The translations under genes and the position numbers were made by a program. A stretch of 64,000 nucleotides of DNA, taken from positions 62,001-126,000 of the forward strand of contig JAOAIJ010000015.1 in the NCBI GenBank assembly GCA_026414765.1. The letters are read 5' to 3'. The notes under the pieces are model-generated. The model did not search any database, was not told where the DNA came from, and was given only the letters and a program-made list of their open reading frames with translations. The DNA comes from Clostridia bacterium. Lineage in GTDB: Bacteria > Bacillota > Clostridia > Acetivibrionales > DSM-27016. Shown in pieces: positions 1-6,980 of this stretch (its first letter is position 1; each line of letters begins with the position of its first letter).

Positions 1-1
1 G

Positions 2-463
2 GCCTGTGAGTTAATGAACAGATTTAGCCTGAATTCAAAGGTCATAAAGCGTAAGGGGATATATATTACTTATCTAAAAGAAGGGGAAAATATTGTCGAC
101 TTTTTAAATATAATTGGTGCGCACACTTCACTTCTTGAACTTGAAAATGTTCGTATACTTAAAGAAATGCGGAATAATGTGAACAGAATTGTGAATTGTG
201 AGACTGCAAACCTGGAAAAAACCGTTAATGCATCTTTGAGACAAGTAGAAAATATCAGGTTTATAAGGGATAAGATAGGGCTGGATAATCTACCAGAAAA
301 CCTGAAGGAAATAGCAGAGTTAAGGCTTATATATAGTGATGCCAACCTTAAGGAACTTGGTGAAATGCTGAATCCTCCTTTAGGGAAATCGGGCGTAAAC
401 CATAGATTGCGGAAGCTCGATGAAATTGCTGAAAGTGTTAGGAATTTGAAAGGGGAGCTGTAA
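2..463 (+). CDS. whiA: Sporulation/cell-division transcription regulator WhiA, C-terminal part (5' end outside window)
   Basis: The frame is open from base 2, so the gene begins upstream; the ATG at 14 is internal. The visible 154 residues match the end of WhiA. They contain the conserved stretch with [18 protein letters not shown], then [12 protein letters not shown], and a C-terminal helix-turn-helix region with [20 protein letters not shown]. WhiA is a DNA-binding protein with a homing-endonuclease-like N-domain and a WhiA-type HTH, linked to sporulation in actinomycetes and to division in Firmicutes. The HPr gene follows with no gap, as in the Bacillus yvcJ-yvcK-whiA-crh order, so the missing upstream genes are probably rapZ and yvcK homologues (inference). 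Confidence 0.93.
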   Translation, partial: ACELMNRFSLNSKVIKRKGIYITYLKEGENIVDFLNIIGAHTSLLELENVRILKEMRNNVNRIVNCETANLEKTVNASLRQVENIRFIRDKIGLDNLPENLKEIAELRLIYSDANLKELGEMLNPPLGKSGVNHRLRKLDEIAESVRNLKGEL

Positions 464-727
464 ATGATAGAAAAGGCCGTAAAAGTAACAAATCCAACCG
501 GACTCCATGCAAGACCGGCAGCTTTGTTTGTACAAACAGCCGGTAAATTTACTTCTCATATCTGGATATCCAAATCGGACAAAAGAGTAAATGCTAAAAG
601 TATAATGGGATTAATGTCTCTGGCTGTTTCATGCGGGACAGAAGTGGTTATCGGAGCAGAGGGTGAAGATGAACATTTAGCTGTAAAGGAATTGGTTGAT
701 CTGATTACTTCCGGCTTTAAGGAGTAA
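464..727 (+). CDS. ptsH: HPr family phosphocarrier protein with both His15 and Ser46
   Basis: The protein has 87 residues, the usual HPr length. His15 lies in GLHARPAA, the site phosphorylated by enzyme I in the phosphotransferase system. Ser46 lies in AKSIMGLMSL, the site used by HPr kinase/phosphorylase for carbon catabolite control. The ATG follows the whiA stop directly, and an AGGGGAG ribosome binding site sits inside the end of whiA, so the two are co-transcribed. In Bacillus this slot holds Crh, which lacks the His; here the His is present, so the protein could do both transport and regulation. A terminator follows at 775. The family call is secure; whether it is the main HPr of the cell cannot be told from the window. 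Confidence 0.93.
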   Translation: MIEKAVKVTNPTGLHARPAALFVQTAGKFTSHIWISKSDKRVNAKSIMGLMSLAVSCGTEVVIGAEGEDEHLAVKELVDLITSGFKE

Positions 728-774
728 AATCAGTAACAGATATAAATAGAGGATGGGGATTTACGATAAAGGAT

Positions 775-803
775 AAAACTGGTGAATACACCGGTTTTTT
801 TGT
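775..803 (+). terminator. Rho-independent terminator after whiA-ptsH
   Basis: The arms AAAACTGGTG and CACCGGTTTT (one G-T pair) enclose a short loop, and a T run follows. It separates the whiA-ptsH unit from the spoIIA operon. Confidence 0.85.
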
Positions 804-875
804 ATTTTATTGACGTAAGAAATATTTATTTCTACAAAAGCTTACATAATTTTATGAAGGGATTGCTTAGTATTG

Positions 876-901
876 AGGAGAATTACTATCTCAAATGAAA
901 T
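876..901 (+). promoter_or_regulatory. Candidate sigma-H promoter of the spoIIA operon
   Basis: AGGAGAA at 876-882 and GAAAT at 897-901 are separated by 14 bases. This matches the sigma-H layout (AGGA-type -35, GAAT-type -10) as I recall it from Bacillus spoVG. It lies about 70 bases upstream of spoIIAA, an operon known to be sigma-H and Spo0A dependent in Bacillus. I found no clear Spo0A box, and the match is by eye only. Confidence 0.4.
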
Positions 902-968
902 GAACTATGTTTCTTATAGGCATAGTTACTGATTCTTTATATTAATTGTATAATAGGAGGCGAAAACC

Positions 969-1304
969 TTGCAGGTGAAATTTTCTAACAAGGGTTCTAC
1001 GTTAATAGTAAGCATTATCGGGGAATTGGATCATCATTCTGCAGAATATATACGGGAAAAAGTTGATGCGGAAATGATGAAATCTACTACTAAAAACATG
1101 ATATTTGATTTTTCAAAAGTAAGCTTTATGGACAGTTCAGGTATAGGAGTAATAATGGGAAGATATAAAAATATTCAGAAACTGAATGGAAAAGCAGTTA
1201 TAGTCAGTGTCAGTGACCAAATCAAACGTATATTTGATATGTCCGGGCTTTTGAGAATAATGCCGGTATATGATAATATAGATACTGCTATCAATGGAAT
1301 GTGA
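969..1304 (+). CDS. spoIIAA: Anti-sigma F factor antagonist SpoIIAA
   Basis: The 111-residue protein is a single STAS domain. The phosphorylation loop reads FMDSSGIGVIMGRYK, with the target serine near residue 57. In its unphosphorylated form SpoIIAA binds SpoIIAB and frees sigma F in the forespore; SpoIIAB inactivates it by phosphorylating this serine. The start is a TTG placed 8 bases after a perfect AGGAGG at 955-960; a GTG two codons later is possible but less well spaced. spoIIAB follows 11 bases downstream and sigF comes next, the standard spoIIA operon order. Confidence 0.95.
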   Translation: MQVKFSNKGSTLIVSIIGELDHHSAEYIREKVDAEMMKSTTKNMIFDFSKVSFMDSSGIGVIMGRYKNIQKLNGKAVIVSVSDQIKRIFDMSGLLRIMPVYDNIDTAINGM

Positions 1305-1315
1305 GGGGATAAACT

Positions 1316-1753
1316 ATGGAACCAATAAATGAAATGAAGCTTGAGTTCTTAAGTAAATCGAGCAATGAAGCTTTTGCACGGGTTGTTGCAGCTGCTTTTG
1401 TATCACAACTTGACCCTACTCTTGAAGAACTGGCGGATATAAAAACTGCCGTATCAGAAGCAGTTACAAATGCTATTATACATGGATATGAAAATAAAGA
1501 GGGATATGTAAAAATGTCCTGTGAGTTATATAGTGATTCCGTACAGATTACAATTTCTGACGAAGGAAATGGTATAGATGACATAGAGATGGCAAGACAG
1601 CCTTTATACACTTCTAAACCTGAGCTTGAGCGTTCAGGTATGGGATTTACGGTAATGGAGACATTTATGGATAGCATAGAAATTGTTTCACAGCCTGGTA
1701 TGGGAACTACGGTTAAGATGATTAAAACCTTTGTATCCCTGAAAGAAAAATAG
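1316..1753 (+). CDS. spoIIAB: Anti-sigma F factor and serine kinase SpoIIAB
   Basis: This is a 145-residue GHKL-fold ATPase of the usual length. The N box is in the helix with [14 protein letters not shown], the DEGNGI segment forms the ATP lid region, and [13 protein letters not shown] covers the G2 region. It binds sigma F to block it and phosphorylates SpoIIAA. The ATG is preceded by GAGGGGAT. It is followed by an unusually long gap of about 160 bases before sigF, where most relatives have only a few bases or an overlap. I see no clear terminator or second promoter in that gap. Confidence 0.95.
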   Translation: MEPINEMKLEFLSKSSNEAFARVVAAAFVSQLDPTLEELADIKTAVSEAVTNAIIHGYENKEGYVKMSCELYSDSVQITISDEGNGIDDIEMARQPLYTSKPELERSGMGFTVMETFMDSIEIVSQPGMGTTVKMIKTFVSLKEK

Positions 1754-1916
1754 CGGACATATAAAATAGTTTATTTCACAGGAAGAGTGAAAATTTTTTT
1801 ATTCTCCCATGTAAAAAAGAGTAAAATATGGGCAATTATGTTAAATAGAATACATATACCGGAACCTTAGATGTTTATTGCGTGGAATAATGCCTACGAA
1901 AGGTTTAGGAGAAATT

Positions 1917-2672
1917 ATGAATGACTATTATAATAATGAATATACTGAGGAAAACGCTCTGGAGCTTATTAAAAATGCAAAAACAGGAGATAAGGATGCA
2001 CAATCTCTCCTGGTTGAAAAAAACGTCGGTCTGGTTTGGAGTATAGTAAAGAGATTTCAGAATAGAGGCTATGAAACCGATGATATATTCCAGATTGGCT
2101 GCATAGGACTCATAAAAGCTATAAAAAAGTTTGATAGTTCATTTGACGTTAAGTTTTCTACGTATGCTGTACCTATGATAATAGGAGAAATAAAAAGGTT
2201 CATACGTGATGATGGTATTATTAAAGTCAGCAGGTCTCTAAAGGAAATGTCTAATAAAGCAAGAGTGACAAAGGAGATTATGAGTAAAGAATTGGGGCGC
2301 GAGCCATCTATTAATGAAATGGCAGCCAGGCTGGAGATTTCTCCTGAAGATCTTGTAATGGCCATAGAGTCCGGATGCTCGCCGGAATCACTGTACAGCA
2401 CTATCGGAGAAGGCGATAATTCTCCAGTGCTTCTGATAGACAGGATTAATGGAGAAACAAATAATAATGAGGTGGATATCATAGATAAGATTGCTCTGAG
2501 GCAGGTACTTGAGACTCTGGGGCCAAGGGAAAAACAGATAATCATACTAAGATATTTCAAAGAAAAAACTCAGTTTCAGATAGCAAGTATGCTTGGGATT
2601 TCGCAAGTGCAGGTTTCAAGGATTGAAAAGAAAATACTGGAGGAAATCAGGAAAAAAATAATCTACGGTTAG
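1917..2672 (+). CDS. sigF: RNA polymerase sporulation sigma factor SigF (forespore)
   Basis: With the ATG at 1917 the protein has 251 residues, close to Bacillus sigma F (255). This start has AGGAG 5 bases upstream; a longer reading from a TTG at 1878 has no good ribosome binding site. Region 2 is seen as YETDDIFQIGCIGLIKAIKKFD and FSTYAVPMIIGEIKRFIRDDG, region 3 as the ELGREPSINEMA segment, and region 4 as LGPREKQIIILRYF followed by the helix-turn-helix QFQIASMLGISQVQVSRIEKK. It directs early forespore transcription and is held by SpoIIAB until SpoIIAA releases it. Confidence 0.95.
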   Translation: MNDYYNNEYTEENALELIKNAKTGDKDAQSLLVEKNVGLVWSIVKRFQNRGYETDDIFQIGCIGLIKAIKKFDSSFDVKFSTYAVPMIIGEIKRFIRDDGIIKVSRSLKEMSNKARVTKEIMSKELGREPSINEMAARLEISPEDLVMAIESGCSPESLYSTIGEGDNSPVLLIDRINGETNNNEVDIIDKIALRQVLETLGPREKQIIILRYFKEKTQFQIASMLGISQVQVSRIEKKILEEIRKKIIYG

Positions 2673-2711
2673 AAAAAAACAATATGCGTTGCGGCTGCAT
2701 ATTGTTTTTTT
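2673..2711 (+). terminator. Terminator after sigF
   Basis: A 15-base arm AAAAAAACAATATGC is repeated in inverted form as GCATATTGTTTTTTT with a 9-base loop. It suggests that the spoVA genes downstream have their own promoter, though I could not recognise a sigma-G promoter in the 80 bases that follow. Confidence 0.85.
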
Positions 2712-2793
2712 ATTTCTCTAATACTATCAATGTACAAAAAAACTGTAAACTTACCTTATCCTGTTTAGATATTAATTTAAAGGAGGTTTGGCT

Positions 2794-2964
2794 ATGAGCG
2801 AGGTTTTACACAGGTATAGATTTCTGATCCTCATATTTTTACTATTGATACTTACAGGTATAATCTGTGTTGTTTTCCTGGGAGCCAGTACGGACAAAAC
2901 GCCTATGAGAGGTGTATTTGTAGTTGAATATATTTTGAGTCATGGATATGATTTGCAGGTGTGA
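2794..2964 (+). CDS. Small single-pass membrane protein (56 aa) between sigF and spoVA genes
   Basis: The ATG follows a perfect AGGAGG at 2781-2786. The 56-residue product has a short basic start (MSEVLHRYR), one strongly hydrophobic segment from about residue 10 to 30 (LILIFLLLILTGIICVVFLG), and a polar tail of about 25 residues. It would sit in the membrane with the tail probably outside or in the intermembrane space. It is the first gene after the sigF terminator and about 65 bases before spoVAC, so it is likely transcribed with the spoVA genes. I do not recognise the family. Its ribosome binding site and position argue that it is real. Confidence 0.65.
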   Translation: MSEVLHRYRFLILIFLLLILTGIICVVFLGASTDKTPMRGVFVVEYILSHGYDLQV

Positions 2965-3028
2965 AAAGTATTGCCTGATGTAAAAAAACAGATTATGCAT
3001 AAAATACCGACGGAGGTGAAGTCAAAGA

Positions 3029-3475
3029 ATGCAGAAAACATTTACTAAAAAGGAATACGAGCAGTATGTAGAAAAAGTATCTCCTAAGTCCAGAATAGTG
3101 AGAAATGTAGTAAGAGCTTTTGTTGTTGGCGGCTCGATTTGCATAGTGGGCCAGTTCATAAATAACCTTCTGGCAATGAGAGGGATTGACAAAGATACGG
3201 TGTCAAACCTTACGGCACTTATACTAGTATTTTTGGGCGCATTGCTAACAGGGCTTAACATATATGATGAACTAGGAAGGTATGCTGGAGCGGGATCCAT
3301 CATACCTATTACCGGTTTTGCCAATTCTATAGTATCTCCTGCCATGGAGTTTAAAAGCGAGGGTTATCTAGTCGGGGTAGGCTCAAAAATGTTTGTAATA
3401 GCCGGCCCGGTGCTTGTATATGGGATTTCTACCTCTGTAATAGTGGGGATAATCCATTACCTTTTAAGGTTTTAG
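3029..3475 (+). CDS. spoVAC: Stage V sporulation protein AC (SpoVAC)
   Basis: The 148-residue protein has a charged start followed by several membrane segments. Recognisable stretches are VGGSICIVGQFI, LTGLNIYDELGRYAGAGS and PITGFANSIVSPAMEFKSEG, typical of SpoVAC. In Bacillus, SpoVAC is a mechanosensitive channel component of the inner spore membrane that moves dipicolinic acid into the forespore and releases it on germination. An ATG with GGAGGTG upstream is used. spoVAD follows after 16 bases. The reduced set AC-AD-AEb-AEa here fits clostridia, which lack several Bacillus spoVA genes. Confidence 0.95.
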   Translation: MQKTFTKKEYEQYVEKVSPKSRIVRNVVRAFVVGGSICIVGQFINNLLAMRGIDKDTVSNLTALILVFLGALLTGLNIYDELGRYAGAGSIIPITGFANSIVSPAMEFKSEGYLVGVGSKMFVIAGPVLVYGISTSVIVGIIHYLLRF

Positions 3476-3491
3476 GAAAAGGATGATTTAT

Positions 3492-4520
3492 ATGTCTAAC
3501 AAAAGAAATGGAAAACAAACAGTGAAATTGCAGAACCCTCCTTCTATAGCGGCTGCAGCTTCAATTGTTGGTCCAAAGGAGGGGCAGGGACCTTTAAGGA
3601 AATTTTTTGACAACATCATTGACGATGAAATGTGGGGCGAAAAAAGCTGGGAAAAAGCTGAAAGTAAACTAATGAGAGAGACCTTTTCAAAACTTGTGAC
3701 AAAGTCCGGAAAGCTGATGAATGACATTGATTATATAATTGCCGGTGATTTGCTGAATCAATGTATAGCTGCCAATTATGGGTTAAGAGAATCCAACATA
3801 CCCTTTTTTGGAATATATGGTGCCTGCTCGACCATGGCTGAATCCATAAGTCTTGGTTCTATGCTGATTGATGGGGGCTTCGCAGACAATATCGCCTGTA
3901 TGACGTCCAGCCACTTTTGTTCGGCAGAAAAACAATTCCGGTTCCCTCTGGAATTAGGCGGACAAAGACCTCCTACGGCTCAATGGACTGTTACAGGCTC
4001 AGGAGGTGTATTATTGACCAGTCAAGGCACCGGGCCATTTATAACTTGTGTTACGACAGGAAAGATAGTAGATATGGGGATAAAGGATGCAAATAATATG
4101 GGAGCAGCTATGGCACCGGCAGCTGTCGATACGATTCTTGCCCATTTCCAGGATACAGGCCTGGAGCCTCAGTTCTATGATTTGATTATTACGGGCGATC
4201 TTGGCATGGTAGGCAGGTGTATATGTGAAGGGCTGCTTAAGGAAAATGGCTTTGATATAAGCGGCAGGTATAATGACTGTGGACTTATGATTTATGACAG
4301 GGAAAAGCAGGATGCACATGCCGGTGGGAGTGGGTGCGGATGCTCTGCTACTGTATTTGCAGGATTCATTTATAATGAAATAACAAAAGGGAACCTGAAT
4401 AATGTATTGTTTGTTGCAACAGGTGCTTTAATGAGTCCAACCAGTACTCAGCAAGGGGAATCAATACCTTCAGTAGCTCACGCAGTCAGTATTCAAAGGT
4501 CCGCAGGAAATATGCAATAG
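3492..4520 (+). CDS. spoVAD: Stage V sporulation protein AD (SpoVAD)
   Basis: This 342-residue protein has the thiolase/ketoacyl-synthase-like fold typical of SpoVAD. Visible signatures are the start with NPPSIAAAASIVGPKEGQGP, the segment FGIYGACSTMAESISLGSML, and a C-terminal GSGCGCSA turn. SpoVAD binds dipicolinic acid and is a soluble partner of the SpoVA channel. The ATG at 3492 is preferred over one at 3483 because the ribosome binding site AGGAAAAGG ends right at 3482, leaving proper spacing only for the later codon. It lies between spoVAC and spoVAEb on the same strand. Confidence 0.95.
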   Translation: MSNKRNGKQTVKLQNPPSIAAAASIVGPKEGQGPLRKFFDNIIDDEMWGEKSWEKAESKLMRETFSKLVTKSGKLMNDIDYIIAGDLLNQCIAANYGLRESNIPFFGIYGACSTMAESISLGSMLIDGGFADNIACMTSSHFCSAEKQFRFPLELGGQRPPTAQWTVTGSGGVLLTSQGTGPFITCVTTGKIVDMGIKDANNMGAAMAPAAVDTILAHFQDTGLEPQFYDLIITGDLGMVGRCICEGLLKENGFDISGRYNDCGLMIYDREKQDAHAGGSGCGCSATVFAGFIYNEITKGNLNNVLFVATGALMSPTSTQQGESIPSVAHAVSIQRSAGNMQ

Positions 4521-4563
4521 GTGTTTTACTAACAGGAAATAGTAACAAGGAGTGTTTACATAT

Positions 4564-4932
4564 ATGCAAAACTTACTGACGTATTTGAATGCTTTTATAG
4601 TCGGAGGAGTTATCTGCTCGATAGGGCAAATACTCATAGACAGGACAAAACTTACTACTGCAAGGATTTTGGTACTATTTGTGGCCTCTGGTGCGGTATT
4701 AACTGCTTTGGGAGTATATCAGAAAATTGTTGATATCGGAGGAGCTGGAGCAACAGTTCCATTGACGGGTTTTGGATATAATCTTGCAAAGGGAGCTTTT
4801 AAGGATATTGATCAATATGGACTTCTGGGTGCATTTACGGGAGGGGTGAGATCTGCTGCTGCAGGTATTACAGCAGCTATCTTTTTCGGGTATTTGGCAT
4901 CTGTAGCATTTTCTCCAAAGGCAAAGAGATAG
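4564..4932 (+). CDS. spoVAEB: Stage V sporulation protein AE, membrane form (SpoVAEb)
   Basis: The 122-residue hydrophobic protein has about three membrane segments. It carries FIVGGVICSIGQILID near the start and GGAGATVPLTGFGYNLAKGA in the middle, both typical of SpoVAEb and related to SpoVAC. It forms part of the dipicolinate channel. The ATG at 4564 is chosen; an upstream GTG at 4552 overlaps the AAGGAG ribosome binding site itself. spoVAEa follows after 15 bases. Confidence 0.93.
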   Translation: MQNLLTYLNAFIVGGVICSIGQILIDRTKLTTARILVLFVASGAVLTALGVYQKIVDIGGAGATVPLTGFGYNLAKGAFKDIDQYGLLGAFTGGVRSAAAGITAAIFFGYLASVAFSPKAKR

Positions 4933-4947
4933 GAGGTATTTTCTGTT

Positions 4948-5514
4948 ATGAGTAAACGTAAGGTTATTATGGTAACGGACGGTGATACTGTAGCTCAGAA
5001 AGCTGTTGAGATAGCTGCCGGCAACATAGGAGGGAGATGTATATCCGCCTCTGCCGGCAATCCGACAGTCTTAAGCGGAGAACAGATAATCGAGTTGATT
5101 AAGGAGGCTCCTCACGACCCTGTAGTAGTTATGGTTGATGATAGAGGAGCAAAAGGTGTAGGGGATGGTGAAGCAGCCATGGAAACCATTATTGAAAGCG
5201 GAGCGGTAGACGTACTCGGAGTAGTGGCCGTCTCATCAAATGGTAAAGACTGCAGAGGCATAAACGTTTCCTGTTCAATTACAAAAGAAGGAAAAGTTTT
5301 TGAGGGTGGTGCAGTAGATAAGTATGGAAATAACGTGGGTGATAAAGGAATATGCGGTGATACACTCAGTATATTACGCAATAGAAAAGATATGATAATT
5401 GTGGGTATCGGGGATCCCGGCAAAATGGATTATAACGATGATGCATACAACGGGGCTCCTGTCACAACCATGGCTTTGAAGGAGGTCATGAAAAGGAGCG
5501 GATACAGGCAATAG
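4948..5514 (+). CDS. spoVAEA: Stage V sporulation protein AE, soluble form (SpoVAEa)
   Basis: The 188-residue protein begins MSKRKVIMVTDGDTVAQKAVE and continues with GGRCISASAGNPTVLSG and HDPVVVMVDDRG. It ends with a VGIGDPGKMDYNDD segment and a GAPVTTMALKEVMKR tail. This matches the soluble SpoVAEa protein, which in Bacillus is encoded next to SpoVAEb. Its exact role is not settled; it lies on the outer face of the inner spore membrane in Bacillus and affects germination. The start has AGGAGGT upstream, and a terminator follows at 5562, which closes the operon. Confidence 0.92.
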   Translation: MSKRKVIMVTDGDTVAQKAVEIAAGNIGGRCISASAGNPTVLSGEQIIELIKEAPHDPVVVMVDDRGAKGVGDGEAAMETIIESGAVDVLGVVAVSSNGKDCRGINVSCSITKEGKVFEGGAVDKYGNNVGDKGICGDTLSILRNRKDMIIVGIGDPGKMDYNDDAYNGAPVTTMALKEVMKRSGYRQ

Positions 5515-5561
5515 GCTGGCTTGGTATCTTTTGCTGGTTGGTTAACTAATACTAATTGGAA

Positions 5562-5597
5562 GAGCAAGGTAGATAATTACGCTACCTTGTTTTTTAT
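5562..5597 (+). terminator. Terminator after the spoVA operon
   Basis: CAAGGTAG and CTACCTTG form an 8-bp stem around a 9-base loop, followed by a T-rich run. Confidence 0.85.
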
Positions 5598-5754
5598 TGT
5601 CCACACCCTCATGCCACGAAAGAGGAGCAGGCTACATTGTTTCTGCCGAAAAAAAGCCACCATACTACTTGAATTTATCCTCTTCACTAATAGGCGGTAT
5701 GAGTGTATACTTTAAATGTCGGATTTTATACTAAATTGTTATGGGGGAAGAATG

Positions 5755-6975
5755 ATGAAGAGAAAGGTCAAGTTTGCAGCAATATTATATGGATACTTTT
5801 ATAAAACAGCGGTTGCCGGATTGGCGTTAATACTTTCGCTATCCTTGTCTGGCTGCTTCCTTTTCCCAAAAGAAGAGGAAGTGCTGGCACCACCGTTAAA
5901 GGAACCTCCAAAGATAGTCTATAACCATACCGAGTTGAAGAAAGTCACTATAGAAAATAAAAAGAGAGCCGTAGGCTATTTTATTTCCATAGAGCAGAGC
6001 GATTTGAGTTTCAAGCACAGGGGTGGCCGCCTGAAGAAAATATATGTGGCTGCCGGAGCCAAGGTGAAAAAAGGTGACCTTTTGGCTGAACTTGACACTG
6101 ATAACCTGGAAAACCAGGTTAAGCAGCAGGAAATAATTCTCAAAAAATCACAGCTGGCATATGAACAGATTAAGACTAGCGGAAGAAAAGACATTGATAT
6201 GCAGGAAATTCAGCTTGAAAGCCTGAAGAAGCAGTATGGCAAAATGATTTCCATACCTGATGCCTATTCGATAGAACAAATAGAAAATCTTAAGCAGCAG
6301 ATTAAAGAAAATGAAATTCTGTATAAAAGTGCAAAGTTTTCATATGAAACAAACCTCAAGACATCCTACAGTGATGTTGAGCTGAACAAATTGCAGCTGG
6401 ACAATCTTAGACAGGAACTCAGCAACTCCAAGCTCGTTTCACCTATGGACGGTACAGTCGATTATGTTGCTGACTGCAAGCAGGGAGAAAATATTGATGC
6501 TTACAGAAATATCATAAGGATAGCGGATTCAAGGAAATTGCAGGTGCAATACTCTGAAGACCAATCAAGCGGCTCGGAGCTTTCAGGCAGTATAGCATCA
6601 GTGTTTGAAATTGGACAAAAAGTAGCCCTAAGTGCCAGAAATGTAGATTTTAGCGGTGAGGTTGTCATGACGCCTTCCACGGCTCCGGATAATGCAGATG
6701 AGAAGACGCAAAGGGCGGTTAGGATAAAGATAGATAAAGTTCCTGAAGGAGTAAAAATAGGAGACTCTGTCGAGATTGTTGTAACCCTCGGGAAGAAAGA
6801 TAAAGTTATAGCCATACCGAAGAACCATGTACATAAGCTTTTAGGACGTACCTTTGTACATATATTTGAAAACGGTCTGAGAAAAGAAAAAGATGTGGAA
6901 TTAGGTATAGAAAACCAGACAGAGGTTGAGGTAGTGAAGGGATTGGATGAAGGAGATAAACTAATAAGGGAATAA
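5755..6975 (+). CDS. Lipoprotein membrane-fusion (HlyD/MacA-type) subunit of an ABC export system
   Basis: The product of about 406 residues starts with a basic stretch and a hydrophobic signal ending in the lipobox LSGC, so it should be a lipoprotein on the outer face of the membrane. A biotinyl-lipoyl-like half motif is seen in GGRLKKIYVAAGAKVKKGDLLAELD. A coiled-coil hairpin (about residues 125-225, rich in Q, E, K and L) follows, and the second half motif is LVSPMDGTVDYVADCKQGENI. This is the MacA/YknX layout. ATGs at 5752 and 5755 both follow GGGGGAAG; the second is better spaced. The permease starts 5 bases after the stop. The substrate is unknown; an antimicrobial compound or peptide is a common role for the family. 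Confidence 0.85.
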   Translation: MKRKVKFAAILYGYFYKTAVAGLALILSLSLSGCFLFPKEEEVLAPPLKEPPKIVYNHTELKKVTIENKKRAVGYFISIEQSDLSFKHRGGRLKKIYVAAGAKVKKGDLLAELDTDNLENQVKQQEIILKKSQLAYEQIKTSGRKDIDMQEIQLESLKKQYGKMISIPDAYSIEQIENLKQQIKENEILYKSAKFSYETNLKTSYSDVELNKLQLDNLRQELSNSKLVSPMDGTVDYVADCKQGENIDAYRNIIRIADSRKLQVQYSEDQSSGSELSGSIASVFEIGQKVALSARNVDFSGEVVMTPSTAPDNADEKTQRAVRIKIDKVPEGVKIGDSVEIVVTLGKKDKVIAIPKNHVHKLLGRTFVHIFENGLRKEKDVELGIENQTEVEVVKGLDEGDKLIRE

Positions 6976-6980
6976 GCGGG

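Noticed and set aside
1754-1916. Extra gene or promoter between spoIIAB and sigF
   Set aside because: No open frame with a start site and no convincing promoter pair.
2069-2560. 163-residue minus-strand frame inside sigF
   Set aside because: It is antisense to sigF and rich in Ser/Ile from the opposite strand's codons.
5521-5715. 64-residue frame after spoVAEa
   Set aside because: It runs through the terminator hairpin at 5562, has no ribosome binding site and no recognisable composition.
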